DNA of 59,688 bases from Faecalibacterium sp. UBA1762 (GCA_002314755.1 DCHC01000064.1:1-59688); one strand, 5' to 3'; positions 42,975 to 52,396 are shown, numbered from the stretch's first letter. Numbers and translations are program-made. Notes: generated by a model not told the origin, from the sequence alone.

Positions 42975-44537
42975 ATGCCACGGTACAGCGGTATTTTGAT
43001 GCATATTTCCTCTCTGCCCTCCCCCTACGGCATCGGAACACTGGGCAAAGCCGCCTATGAGTTTGCCGATTTTTTGGCAAAATCCGGCCAGCACTATTGG
43101 CAACTGCTCCCCCTGGGGCCCACCGGTTACGGGGACAGTCCCTACCAGAGCTTTTCCACCTTTGCCGGAAACCCCTATTTTATCGATTTAGATCTGCTTA
43201 TCGAACAGGGTCTGCTATCCAAAGCGGATACAGACACTGTCGATTGGGGGACCGACCCCTTGCAGGCAGATTACGCCAGGCTGTATCAGCACCGTTATGC
43301 TGTTCTGCGCAAGGCGTGGCAGACCGCACTGCAACTGGAGGGTGACGCTCTGCAAAAAAAGCTGAGGGCATTTTCTGAACAAAACCCCTGGCTGGCAAAT
43401 TACGCCCTGTTCATGGCAGTCAAACAGCATTTTGACAACAAATGCTGGCTGGAATGGCCGGATGACGCCATCCGACTGCACCTGCCACAGGCGGTTGCGC
43501 AATACACTGCGCTGCTGCAGGAGGATATTGCCTTCATCTGCTATCAACAGTACCTGTTTTACAGCCAATGGACTGACCTGCGCAGCTACGTTCACCGTCT
43601 CGGCTTAGAGATCATCGGTGATCTGCCCATCTATGTGGCTATGGATTCTGCGGATGTCTGGAGTGAACCCCAATTTTTCCAGTTGGAACAGGACCGTACC
43701 CCGCGCTGTGTTGCCGGTGTTCCGCCGGATTATTTCAGCAAGGACGGGCAACTTTGGGGAAACCCGCTATATGACTGGGATGTCATGGCACAGGACGGCT
43801 ACGGCTGGTGGATCCGCCGAGTTGAGGGGGCGCAAAAGCTATATGATGTTCTGCGCATAGATCATTTTCGCGGGTTGGTAAGCTACTGGTCAATCCCATA
43901 CGGCGAAAAAACCGCCAAAAACGGAAAGTGGTGTAAAGGTCCCGGCATTGCCTTTGTGCAGATGCTGACCGGCTGGTTTTATGGCATCCGGCTGATTGCC
44001 GAAGATCTGGGTATTCTGACCCCTGAGGTAAAACAGCTGCTACAGGATTCCGGTCTGCCGGGGATGAAGGTGCTGGAGTTTGCCTTTGACCCGTCCGGAG
44101 AAAGCGACTACCTACCCCATAACCAGATAAAAAACTGTGTATGCTATATCGGCACCCATGATAACGAGACCCTCTCCCGTTGGCTGCAAACCGCACCGGA
44201 GGAGGAGCTCGCTTTTGCCCGCGCATATCTTGGGCTGAACGCCGCCGAGGGCTTTGCCGCAGGGATGCTGCGCGCCGGGTTGTCCGGTGTGGCTGATACC
44301 TTTATTCTACAGATGCAGGACGTCCCGGGGATAGACGCTGAGGTGCGGATGAATACCCCCGGCACACTGGGCGGCAATTGGACCTGGCGACTATGCAAAA
44401 ATGCTCTCACCCCTGCAATCAGCGCCTCGCTTGCGGAACTGACCCGACGGTATGGCCGTTTTTCATGTAATGTCGATGAAAAAGGTCGGTTTTCCAGTCA
44501 AAAGGCATTGGAAAAGATTGACAAAAGCAACCTGTAA
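42975..44537 (+). CDS. malQ: 4-alpha-glucanotransferase (GH77, amylomaltase)
   Basis: A 520-residue disproportionating enzyme that moves maltodextrin segments between glucans in the cytoplasm. The N-terminal RYSGILMHISSLPSPYGIGT is the family start. GPTGYGDSPYQSFSTFAGNP is conserved, the nucleophile Asp lies in VLRIDHFRGL, the acid/base Glu in RLIAEDLG, and the transition-state Asp in YIGTHDNETL. I use ATG 42975 with AAGGAG eight bases before it; earlier in-frame codons lie in the valS terminator. No other glycogen genes are adjacent. Confidence 0.96.
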   Translation: MPRYSGILMHISSLPSPYGIGTLGKAAYEFADFLAKSGQHYWQLLPLGPTGYGDSPYQSFSTFAGNPYFIDLDLLIEQGLLSKADTDTVDWGTDPLQADYARLYQHRYAVLRKAWQTALQLEGDALQKKLRAFSEQNPWLANYALFMAVKQHFDNKCWLEWPDDAIRLHLPQAVAQYTALLQEDIAFICYQQYLFYSQWTDLRSYVHRLGLEIIGDLPIYVAMDSADVWSEPQFFQLEQDRTPRCVAGVPPDYFSKDGQLWGNPLYDWDVMAQDGYGWWIRRVEGAQKLYDVLRIDHFRGLVSYWSIPYGEKTAKNGKWCKGPGIAFVQMLTGWFYGIRLIAEDLGILTPEVKQLLQDSGLPGMKVLEFAFDPSGESDYLPHNQIKNCVCYIGTHDNETLSRWLQTAPEEELAFARAYLGLNAAEGFAAGMLRAGLSGVADTFILQMQDVPGIDAEVRMNTPGTLGGNWTWRLCKNALTPAISASLAELTRRYGRFSCNVDEKGRFSSQKALEKIDKSNL

Positions 44538-44546
44538 TGATATTCT
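44518..44546 (+). promoter_or_regulatory. Putative promoter of the mreB-like gene
   Basis: TTGACA (44518-44523), 17 bases, TATTCT (44541-44546), with the -35 inside the end of malQ. A second -10-like TATAAT at 44554-44559 lacks a matching -35. Confidence 0.5.
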
Positions 44547-44638
44547 TAATTAGTATAATAGCATGGATCGTCAAATTTCGCAGCATGCGGTAAATATTAG
44601 CCTGCTTTTTCGGCGGATATCAGAAAGCGAGGTCACAC

Positions 44639-45667
44639 ATGGGTAGTGTGAATCATAATATCGGTATCGATTTAGGTACTACTTCTATCATTATCTACAT
44701 TGAGGGCAAGGGCATTGTTTTGAACGAGCCCAGCGTGGTCGCTGTGGATACCGAAACCGGAAAGGTGCTTGCAGTTGGTGAAGAGGCATCCCGTATGGTT
44801 GGCCGTACCCCCGCCCACATCAAAGCCATCTACCCTTTGCGTGAGGGCATCATCTCAGATTACAACCTGACGAAAGAACTGATCCGCCGTTTTCTGCTTA
44901 AGGTGTATTCTTCGGTCATTATCAAGCCCAGAGTCGCGGTTTGTGTACCCAGCGAGATTACCGGTATTGAAAATGACGCTGTTATCGAGGCTGTCAGCAG
45001 TGTCGGTGCCCGAAAGATTTATCTGGTTGAAGAGCCTATTGCCGCCGCACTGGGTTGTGGCTTGGACTTGATGCAACCCGCCGGTCGCATGGTTATTGAC
45101 TTAGGCGGTGGCACCACCGATGTCGCTGTTATCTCTTTGGGCGGTCAGGTTCGTCATGCCAGTGTTACTGTTGCCGGTAACGCCATTGATGAAGCAATGA
45201 CCCACCATCTGTTGCGCAACTACAATATTACTCTGGGTAAAAAATCCATTGAAATGCTCAAAAAGGAAATTGCTGATTGCATGGCCAGCCCCCTGCGCAA
45301 CATTACCGGAGAGGTCCGCGGTCGCAGCCTGGTTACCGGTCTGCCCCAGCGCCTGCAGCTGACCAGTATGGATTTGCTGGAGCCTATCCGTACCTGTGCC
45401 GAACAGATTGCCGCCTGCGCCCACAGTGTGCTGGAATCCACCCCGCCGGAGCTGGCGGGAGATATCTGTAGCGAGGGTATTTTGATTACCGGAGGCTGCA
45501 GCCAGCTGCGCGGATTGGATGACTATCTGTCTAAGCGGTTAAAGTTGAAGGTCCGCATAGCGGAAGACCCCATCAACTGTGTTGCCATCGGGACCGGTCG
45601 GGCTTTGGAAATGGCCGGCGTATTGCAGACAGGCTTCCGCGATGCCACCCCCGGTCTGCGCGGTTAA
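44639..45667 (+). CDS. mreB: MreB/Mbl-like rod-shape actin homologue
   Basis: A 342-residue actin-family ATPase. Phosphate-1 loop IGIDLGTTSIIIY is at the N-terminus, VPSEITGIENDAVIEAV is the MreB signature, and IDLGGGTTDVAVISLGG is phosphate-2. The adenosine site ILITGGCSQLRGLDDYL is near residue 280. It would form membrane-bound filaments that guide wall synthesis. No mreC, mreD or rod genes are beside it, so it is a stand-alone Mbl-type copy. AGCGAGG precedes the ATG. It is flanked by its own promoter and terminator. Confidence 0.92.
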   Translation: MGSVNHNIGIDLGTTSIIIYIEGKGIVLNEPSVVAVDTETGKVLAVGEEASRMVGRTPAHIKAIYPLREGIISDYNLTKELIRRFLLKVYSSVIIKPRVAVCVPSEITGIENDAVIEAVSSVGARKIYLVEEPIAAALGCGLDLMQPAGRMVIDLGGGTTDVAVISLGGQVRHASVTVAGNAIDEAMTHHLLRNYNITLGKKSIEMLKKEIADCMASPLRNITGEVRGRSLVTGLPQRLQLTSMDLLEPIRTCAEQIAACAHSVLESTPPELAGDICSEGILITGGCSQLRGLDDYLSKRLKLKVRIAEDPINCVAIGTGRALEMAGVLQTGFRDATPGLRG

Positions 45668-45698
45668 GCTTATATTTCTCCGAAAACAGTCAACTCAT

Positions 45699-45740
45699 GC
45701 CCGTCAGTATGCGTGAATATGCAAACTGTCGGGCTTTTTT
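45699..45740 (+). terminator. Terminator after mreB
   Basis: GCCCGTCAGT pairs with ACTGTCGGGC with a small mismatch, followed by six T residues. Confidence 0.75.
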
Positions 45741-45871
45741 CTGCAATGGTATTGCAAAGGTAGCTGTGTTATAGTAATATGGTTGAAACAGACGTTTTTT
45801 ACTGCGTCACATTGTTATCTATAGGTGTTTCAACCTTTAAAGCCTATAAGGAAAAGAAAGGAATTTCCGTT

Positions 45872-46948
45872 ATGAAAATGACATTTCGCTGGTACGGCGC
45901 ACAAAGTGATAAGGTCACCCTGCAACAGATCAGGCAGATTCCCGGTATGAGCGGCATTATGGGTTTTTTAGACTATAAGGCTGCCGGCGAAGTCTGGACC
46001 GAGGAGGAGATCCGCGCTTACGTGGAGCAGGTGCACGCTGCCGGGCTGGAGTGCGAGGTAATTGAATCTGTCAATGTTCATGAAGATATCAAGATGGGCC
46101 TGCCCACTCGGGATACCTATATTGCCAACTACTGCACCACCGTCCGCAACCTGGCAAAATACGGTGTCAAGGTCATTGTCTACAATTTTATGCCGGTCTT
46201 TGACTGGCTGCGTACCGATCTTGCGCGCCTGATTCCGGAGGACGGCAGCAACAGTCTGTACTTTGACGAGGCGGAACTGGGTGATATGGGACCGCTGGAG
46301 ATTGTGCGAAGCACCATCAAAAACTGCAACGGTTTCTCGCTGCCCGGCTGGGAGCCGGACCGCCTTGCAGAGTTGGAGACTACTTTAAAACGGTACGCAT
46401 CTATTACACCTGATATGCTGAGGGAAAACTACAGGTACTTTTTAGACAGCATTATCCCCACCTGTGAGGAGTGCGGCGTGGTCATGGCCTGCCATCCGGA
46501 CGATCCCGCCTGGCCCATCTTTGACCTGCCCCGTATCGCCCATTCCCAGGCAGATTTTGATAAGATCGTCAAGCTGCACGATTCCCCCTGCAACACCCTG
46601 TGCCTTTGCACCGGTTCGCTAGCCAGCGACCCTGCCAACAATATTCCTTCCATTATTCGCCATTTTGGCGAAATGGGGCGCATCGGCTGTCTGCACGTGC
46701 GAAATATCAAACATTTGGGCGAGCACAAATTCCGGGAGGCCGCCCATTTGAGCGAAACCGGTGATCTGGATATGTACGAAATCATGCAGGCAGTACACGA
46801 CACCTGTCCGGATACCTATATTCGGCCCGATCACGGCAGAATGATTTGGGGTGAGGTGGGTCGACCCGGCTATGGCCTGTATGACCGCGCCCTGGGCGCC
46901 TGTTATCTGAACGGCCTGTGGGAAGCAATCTGTAAATCAGCCCGTTGA
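45872..46948 (+). CDS. uxuA: Mannonate dehydratase
   Basis: A 358-residue TIM-barrel enzyme that dehydrates D-mannonate to 2-keto-3-deoxygluconate in glucuronate breakdown. The start MTFRWYGAQSDKVTLQQIRQ is the UxuA signature. Metal-binding residues fall in MACHPDDPAW, LCLCTGSL, LHVRNIKH and RPDHGRMIWGE. I chose ATG 45872 with AAAGGAA before it; an upstream in-frame ATG at 45779 belongs to the leader. A GH32 gene follows after 45 bases. Other uronate genes (uxaC, uxuB) are not in the window. Confidence 0.95.
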   Translation: MKMTFRWYGAQSDKVTLQQIRQIPGMSGIMGFLDYKAAGEVWTEEEIRAYVEQVHAAGLECEVIESVNVHEDIKMGLPTRDTYIANYCTTVRNLAKYGVKVIVYNFMPVFDWLRTDLARLIPEDGSNSLYFDEAELGDMGPLEIVRSTIKNCNGFSLPGWEPDRLAELETTLKRYASITPDMLRENYRYFLDSIIPTCEECGVVMACHPDDPAWPIFDLPRIAHSQADFDKIVKLHDSPCNTLCLCTGSLASDPANNIPSIIRHFGEMGRIGCLHVRNIKHLGEHKFREAAHLSETGDLDMYEIMQAVHDTCPDTYIRPDHGRMIWGEVGRPGYGLYDRALGACYLNGLWEAICKSAR

Positions 46949-46993
46949 CAGCTGGCTATCTGATAATAAAAGGAAAATGGAGGAATCCAAACC

Positions 46994-47995
46994 ATGATGA
47001 CCAACCACAGCTTAAAGTATCACTTCTATCCGCAAAAGGGCTGGATAAACGATCCCAACGGTCTTTCGTTTTTCAAAGGACAGTATCACCTGTTTTATCA
47101 GCACTGCCCGGGGTTTGAATATCCCGGACAGGCGCCTCACATCTGGGGACATGCCGTCACCCAGGATTTTTTGCATTTTGAAGAGCTGCCTTTGGCCTTG
47201 GATGTCAGCGAGCCCTACGACTGCCACGGTGTCTGGTCCGGTACCGCCATTGAAAAAGATGGCAAGCTATACGTCTTTTACGCTTCCATCGACAAGGCGG
47301 ATAAGCAGACTGTCAGTGTTGCCTTTTCTGAGGATGGTGTAAATTTTACCAAATACGCCGGTAATCCCGTGATCAGTAATCACCCCTGCAACACCAATAA
47401 CAATTTCCGTGATCCGGCTATTTTTATTGAGGAAGGTATCTGTTACCTGGTCATTGCCTCTGCGGATGCCGACCGCAAAATGGGTACCTTGGTACTGTAC
47501 CGTAGCACCGATTGCCTACAATGGGAGCTGGTAGGCAATATGCTGGAATATCCCGAAGCAATCTTCTGTGAGTGTCCCTCTTTTGTGAAACACGGGGACG
47601 GCTACCTTCTTGCCTGTTCGGTATGTAAAGAAAACCGCCACTACTTTGAGGTGGTTTACGGCGATTTTGACGGCAGGGTTTTCACCCCAAAAATTACCTC
47701 TCATTTTCAAAAGGGTCCGGATGAGTACGCCGGGCAGGTGTTCTCCGCCCCCGACGGCAGAAGTGTCCTAATCTCCTGGATTCCCGGCTGGGCATATCAG
47801 CCAAAGGAAAAGTGCATCGGCTGCCTGTCGCTTCCCTGTGAGTTGACCGTGGAAGGTGATAAAATTAAAGCCTACCCCATCGCGGAGGTTCGTCATCTGT
47901 TGGATAAGGATGACACCGTTGTGGATGATTACATCCGGGAGAAATTTGTCAATAAGGGCGAAGAGGTTGAAATTTGCCTGCTGCAAAAGCCATAG
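46994..47995 (+). CDS. GH32 beta-fructosidase, short form
   Basis: A 333-residue GH32 hydrolase of sucrose, fructo-oligosaccharides or related fructosides. The nucleophile Asp20 is in WINDPNG, the transition-state Asp is in NNFRDPAIF, and the acid/base Glu is in FCECPSF. No signal peptide is seen. Typical GH32 proteins are about 480 residues with a C-terminal beta-sandwich; here the chain ends just after the five-bladed propeller, and the stop is followed by a good terminator, so it is not cut by a visible frameshift. GGAGGAATCC precedes the ATG pair. Probably cotranscribed with uxuA. Confidence 0.88.
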   Translation: MMTNHSLKYHFYPQKGWINDPNGLSFFKGQYHLFYQHCPGFEYPGQAPHIWGHAVTQDFLHFEELPLALDVSEPYDCHGVWSGTAIEKDGKLYVFYASIDKADKQTVSVAFSEDGVNFTKYAGNPVISNHPCNTNNNFRDPAIFIEEGICYLVIASADADRKMGTLVLYRSTDCLQWELVGNMLEYPEAIFCECPSFVKHGDGYLLACSVCKENRHYFEVVYGDFDGRVFTPKITSHFQKGPDEYAGQVFSAPDGRSVLISWIPGWAYQPKEKCIGCLSLPCELTVEGDKIKAYPIAEVRHLLDKDDTVVDDYIREKFVNKGEEVEICLLQKP

Positions 47996-48003
47996 CCGAA
48001 AAA

Positions 48004-48041
48004 AACAGTCTGCGTATCCCATACGCAGGCTGTCTTTTTAT
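48004..48041. terminator. Bidirectional terminator after GH32
   Basis: ACAGTCTGCGTAT pairs with ATACGCAGGCTGT around CCC, followed by TTTTTATTT. It also serves the convergent GlsB-like gene. Confidence 0.85.
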
Positions 48042-48050
48042 TTATCGATC

Positions 48051-48281
48051 CTATTTACCGGAAATCTGACGCATCAACCACACCAGCAGGCATGCACCGG
48101 CAACTGAAATGACAAAGGATGCCAACCCTACCGCGGAAAGGCCCACAAGCCCGGCAAGCCAGTGTCCCAGTGCGCCGCCCACAAGGCCTAACAGAATATT
48201 CCACAAAATACCGCTGCGGCTATGCATGATTTTTCCGGCAACCCATCCTGTCAGGGCACCGACCAAAAGTTTCCAAAGCAT
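48051..48281 (-). CDS. GlsB/YeaQ/YmgE family small membrane protein
   Basis: A 76-residue membrane protein with three hydrophobic stretches and the glycine-rich motif AGKIMHSRSGILWNILLGLV then GGALGHWLAG, the transglycosylase-associated (GlsB/YeaQ/YmgE) family. Such proteins are linked to envelope stress; the molecular role is not established. The length is normal. GAGGAATAAG precedes the ATG. It is monocistronic with its own promoter. Confidence 0.87.
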   Translation of the reverse strand: MLWKLLVGALTGWVAGKIMHSRSGILWNILLGLVGGALGHWLAGLVGLSAVGLASFVISVAGACLLVWLMRQISGK

Positions 48282-48331
48282 ATCTTATTCCTCCTGTTCG
48301 CGCTGTCAAGCAGCATATTCTTTTATCTGTT

Positions 48332-48360
48332 ATCATAACACCCTACTGCTTTTTTTGCAA
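48332..48360 (-). promoter_or_regulatory. Promoter of the GlsB-like gene
   Basis: On the minus strand TTGCAA (48355-48360), 17 bases, TATGAT (48332-48337), about 50 bases before the start codon. Confidence 0.7.
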
Positions 48361-48528
48361 CCCTTCTACGGATGTTATGCACATGACGTTGACCCTTGAT
48401 CTGTTCCGTGGAATAATCTGTCCCATTTATAGTAACCATTCTTTTTAATTGTACACTACCTCAACACTCTTGTATCATGAAATCATTTTTATGGATTTCT
48501 TTTCACGGAAGCGGCAATACCCCATGGT

Positions 48529-48570
48529 AAAAATATCGTTATATGTCGGGATAATAACAGTAAACCTCAT
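48529..48570 (-). pseudogene. GT2 glycosyltransferase start, only about 14 codons left
   Basis: From ATG 48570 on the minus strand, with CAGGAAAA upstream, the frame gives MRFTVIIPTYNDIF, the typical first strand and turn of GT2 transferases. It then runs into unrelated sequence. It is placed just after another GT2 remnant, as a next gene in a polysaccharide locus would be. The rest is deleted. Confidence 0.5.
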
Positions 48571-48616
48571 CCGTTTTTTCCTGTTTCCCGCCTTTTCTGT
48601 TCAATCGTCATATAAA

Positions 48617-48990
48617 TCACATAATAGACATAGTGCTCCAAAACAAGCAGTTCCAAAACGGAATGGCACAGTAGGGGTCTCTCTCCGGTTCGCCGTCCCA
48701 TCTGCTCATACCGGACACCACCGCTATATAATTCGGATGCTCCTGAAGGAAACAGAGACATTCGCAGATACTCTCTTTTGAAAAGGAAACATCTGGATTA
48801 GAAATCACGATATATTCGCTCTGATATCGGTTCATTAAGTAACGGATTCTAAAGTTGTTTCCGTAGCCATATCTGCCGTTTTTCTCCGTTCTAAGTATCT
48901 CGACCTTTCCTCCCGCTATCCGAGTCTGGCGGTTCCCCGAGTCATCCGTGGATTGATTATCCATCCGCCACTACAATGTGAGCAAAGCAG
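48617..48990 (-). pseudogene. GT2 (rhamnosyltransferase-like) glycosyltransferase fragment
   Basis: The central part of a GT2 transferase is readable on the minus strand: AHIVVA, a one-base shift, DNQSTDDSGNRQTRIAGGKV, EKNGRYGYGNNFRIRYLM and YIVISNPDVSFSKESICECL, then VSGMSRWDGEPERDPYCAIP. The NPDV segment is the metal/donor site. The first strand and the whole C-terminal half are missing. It starts directly after the stop of the polymerase-WecG fusion gene, so it once followed it in the operon. Confidence 0.78.
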
Positions 48991-48992
48991 TT

Positions 48993-51137
48993 TCAGTGCT
49001 TGATTTCCGATCTCTTACATCTTCCCGGTCGGTATTTCCAGATTATGGGAAGAATCTTTACAGCATCCTTTTTGTAGCGCGCGCATAACCGTCCGGGTTC
49101 CTGCATCATACGATGGAACCATTCCAGTCCATTTTCAGACATCCATTTGGGAGCCCGCTTTTCCGTTCCTGCCTCGAAATCCAAGCTGGCGCCCAGTCCG
49201 AGTGAAACGGGCACACCTATTTCCTCCCTATGGCAATAAAGGAAGATCTCCTGCTTCGGTGCTCCCAGGCACACGACAAGAATATCGGGTGCGGCTTTTT
49301 TCACCTTTGAGATAGTTTTTTCAACTTCTGCCGGATTCTCTTCAAATCCCAAGGGCGGCGCATAGGTTCCGACTACGGAAAGTCCCGGAAATCTGTTCTG
49401 AAGTCGCGCCGCTGCCTTATCTGCCACCCCTTCGGCCGCACCCAGAAAATAAACACGGTACCCGTTTTGGGAAGCGAGATTACAGATTTTCAAAAAAAGA
49501 TCCGACCCGCTGACCTTCTCCCGTATAGGCTTCCTGTAGAGATGGGAAATCCAGAGAATCGGCATCCCGTCGGTCAGAACCAGGTCCGCATTTCGGTAGG
49601 CTTCACAGAACTCTTCATTCTCCTCCATGATGACCAGATGATCCACATTCGGCGTTACAACATAGGCATTTCCGCGATTTTGGATAGTCCTGTCAATTTG
49701 ATCAACCGTTTCCTCCATAGAGAGATTGTCAATTGTAATCTTCATGAAGTCAACCCTTTTTGCACTGTATTTCCCCAACCCGTGTGCCCGTGCCTCTTCT
49801 GTGAAGACACGGAAATAGGCGGCATAGAGTCCAAGAATCACATTGAAGACCCGGAATTCGTTAATCTGCGCCACGGATATCCAGATAAAAAGATACATCA
49901 CAACAATTACGGGCACAACTATGAGAAAAGGATGCTCGTGGAACAGGAGCTTCATTTTTTTCTTCCCCGTCGATACCGCTCCCACAGTAACCAAAATAAC
50001 CGTTCCGAGATAGTAAAGCAGGAAGGCACTAAGCCCGACCAGACCATACTGAGCCGTTCGGAACAGATAATTATTGTCAATGGACACAGTGGGGAAGCCG
50101 GTAGGACAGGCAACTGTGCGAATGAAAAACGGCTCCTGTAGCGCTACTGTTCCGCACCCCAGCGCGTAATTGCCCTTGATAATGGATGGGAAAGCCGTCA
50201 GAAGCCCCATACGGTAGGACATGCTGGTTCCGTATACCGTATCAGTGGGGTCAAACATCTTCACCAGGGAAAGAACATATGTATTTTGATCCAGTAGCCC
50301 CGTGAAATAGAGTATAAAAAAAGCGAAAAACAGACCTGTCACCGCCGTGACCATAATCATCCGTTTTTTTCGTGGAAACCGGACAAACACCACACCGATG
50401 CCGAGAAGTAAAAATATTATAAAAGCGAGATGGGAATCTGTCCAAAAAACATTCAGCCCGACCAAAAGGAGGAAGCCCAAAAGAAGTACCCTGCTCTTTT
50501 TTGAGAGTACGGAAAAGAATCGGTAATAGGCCAATACGCTAATCGCAAGAAGGTAGGAAGAATAGGAAAGGCATTGCCCGAAAGACTGCTCGATTTTATA
50601 CATACCATACCGCACCTGGGATATGCTGCCCATTTCATTGTCTAATACTTCGTTCTCGAGGATAGACCAGACATTAAACCGGGTCACATGTTCCAGTATT
50701 CCCATCACGCAGATAAAGGCAGTAAATACAAGGATCAAATCGACGACCGTGTTGATCTGCTTTCGACTTTCGATGAAACACCCCAGCAGAATAAACGGGC
50801 CGATATATTCCAGCATATTTCTGAGATAGTCTATTCGCTCACGATGAGAGAGCTGACAAATCAGCATGAGAACAGCAAAGATCAAAATCATGCATCTGAC
50901 TGCCGGACTGTTTTTATGGAAACGGTCTCGGAAAAACCAGGCCGAAATCAGCCCGAAAAGCAGTACATAGTCATACAGCGGGAACCGTCCGACCACACAA
51001 TAGATTGGCAGGGTCGAAAACAGGATAGCCGTAATACTAAGCATCCCCGTCAGCACAGCAGAATTTCTGCCCGTCCGACTGCGAATATGAGTCCCAATGC
51101 CCCTTTTCGCATTTGTGCCTGTATGATCAAGTCTCAT
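48993..51137 (-). CDS. Fused Wzy-like polymerase and WecG/TagA/CpsF glycosyltransferase
   Basis: A 714-residue two-domain protein. Residues about 30-450 form a polytopic domain with some ten hydrophobic segments and an extracytoplasmic loop near 300-370 (DPTDTVYGTSMSYRMGLLTA), the layout of O-antigen polymerases/ligases. Residues 465-714 are a complete WecG/TagA (GT26) domain: starts MKITIDNLSMEETVDQI, TPNVDHLVIM with the conserved Asp, DGMPILWIS, LGAPKQEIF, and GLGASLDFEAGTEKRAPKWM then GLEWFHRMMQEP. Each half is usually a separate protein. The junction is in frame with no sign of a stop. The genes on both sides are decayed. The start at 51137 overlaps the flippase remnant by 11 bases. Confidence 0.85.
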   Translation of the reverse strand: MRLDHTGTNAKRGIGTHIRSRTGRNSAVLTGMLSITAILFSTLPIYCVVGRFPLYDYVLLFGLISAWFFRDRFHKNSPAVRCMILIFAVLMLICQLSHRERIDYLRNMLEYIGPFILLGCFIESRKQINTVVDLILVFTAFICVMGILEHVTRFNVWSILENEVLDNEMGSISQVRYGMYKIEQSFGQCLSYSSYLLAISVLAYYRFFSVLSKKSRVLLLGFLLLVGLNVFWTDSHLAFIIFLLLGIGVVFVRFPRKKRMIMVTAVTGLFFAFFILYFTGLLDQNTYVLSLVKMFDPTDTVYGTSMSYRMGLLTAFPSIIKGNYALGCGTVALQEPFFIRTVACPTGFPTVSIDNNYLFRTAQYGLVGLSAFLLYYLGTVILVTVGAVSTGKKKMKLLFHEHPFLIVVPVIVVMYLFIWISVAQINEFRVFNVILGLYAAYFRVFTEEARAHGLGKYSAKRVDFMKITIDNLSMEETVDQIDRTIQNRGNAYVVTPNVDHLVIMEENEEFCEAYRNADLVLTDGMPILWISHLYRKPIREKVSGSDLFLKICNLASQNGYRVYFLGAAEGVADKAAARLQNRFPGLSVVGTYAPPLGFEENPAEVEKTISKVKKAAPDILVVCLGAPKQEIFLYCHREEIGVPVSLGLGASLDFEAGTEKRAPKWMSENGLEWFHRMMQEPGRLCARYKKDAVKILPIIWKYRPGRCKRSEIKH

Positions 51138-52010
51138 CTGCCTTCTCCATAAATATTTTTATCGTGTTGTGAAATATCCGATCTTTCATAATTCGCATTG
51201 AGATAAAATAACAACCGACTCCGGCACACACTGATAAAAGGACACTGCCCACCTTGCTTTCTACAGGACTCCACCTCTCCAAAAGAAAGAGAACCGCAGC
51301 CATGAAAGCCGTGCCGATCGCCACATGAAAAACCGCCCGCGCCGTAATCACAGACCGTTTTATTTTTAACACCAGAATGAACGAGATTAGAAAAATCGCG
51401 CTCTCGGCAACTAACGTGGTTAATGCCGCTCCCGAAATCAAAAGTACCATATCCGTTCGGAGAAAGAAAAGGCCAACCGCTGCAGGGACGGAAAGAGCCA
51501 AAATCAGTTCACCGCTCTTGCAGGAAAGATCAAAGAACCGTCCGTTATCCTTTTTCGCAAGGGAGGCCAGGCATGGAATCAGAGCAAATACGACCGCATT
51601 AAACAGTTGCTTTATTATGAGGTAAATCTTACTTGCAACCGAATAAAGTCCCACTGCATGATCACCGCATAAAAGTCCCAAAATGGTTGTATCAGAATTC
51701 AGGTACACGGTGGAGGCAATACTGTTGATAAAAAAGAGAAATACAGGCAATCGGAACTCTCTCCACTCCGTGATAGGCATCACACTGAGTTTCAGATATT
51801 TTTTTGATTGCTAAAAATTGAGAAGATAAATCATACAGGAGGAGACACAGTGGATTCATACATAAACCGTAATATCCTCGCTCTCCCTGGAAAAAAGAAC
51901 CGTGAGTAGAAGTGAACCTGTCTGGACGGCAATATTTCGTAGCCTCTCTGTGCGGTAATTTCAGAATTTTCTTGACTGTACAAAATAAACACAATACGCT
52001 GCTCTTTTTG
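51127..52010 (-). pseudogene. Wzx-type flippase, degenerate 5' half
   Basis: The last 218 codons from ATG 51783 are intact and match the second half of a flippase: YLNSDTTILGLLCGDHAVGL, YSVASKIYLIIKQLFNAVVF, and ALIPCLASLAKKDNGRFFDL. Upstream in the same frame homology continues through stop codons: RNIAVQTGSLLLTVLFSRES, then IHCVSSCMIYLLNF, stop, QSKKYLKLSV. Beyond about 52010 nothing is recognisable. The first third is missing, so it is unlikely to flip substrate. It overlaps the start of the polymerase-WecG gene. Confidence 0.75.
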
Positions 52011-52292
52011 CCCGCCATTGCAATCCTCGCCATTCTCTAAAGGCAAAAACATATTCGCAATCATGTCTACTAAACAGCAGCCATTTTTGACTCCGTCCGA
52101 AGCCAATGTTTTTTCGGTTTTGTACTTACATTACCTGGGTTACATTTTCGTTTGACAACACGGAATAATTATATCGATATACCGCCGTCCACTATATGCA
52201 AGGCTTTATCTGCTATCTTGCGCTTTTCCCTGTACATATTATACCACTTTTTCGGTTTTCTGTCTCGATTTTTCGCGGTTTTTCGCTTGTTC

Positions 52293-52322
52293 TTGCAAAG
52301 AAAACGGAAACTGTGCTATACT
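52293..52322 (+). promoter_or_regulatory. Promoter of xpaC
   Basis: TTGCAA (52293-52298), 18 bases, TATACT (52317-52322) with extended TGC. A weaker candidate TTGACA with GATATA lies at 52152-52181. The rest of 52011-52292 shows nothing I can identify. Confidence 0.65.
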
Positions 52323-52396
52323 AAATAGGTAATAACCGCGGCAGCCTGCCACCAAAGCTTGCCGGTGTGCCGCTTTTTGAGGAGGGAACCGCCCCA

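Noticed and set aside
48323..48439. A 38-codon minus-strand frame starting MVTINGTDYSTEQIKGQRHV
   Set aside because: It overlaps the -35 and -10 of the GlsB-like promoter, has only an A-rich stretch as ribosome site, and matches nothing I can name. It could be a tail of a deleted gene; kept here as unproven.
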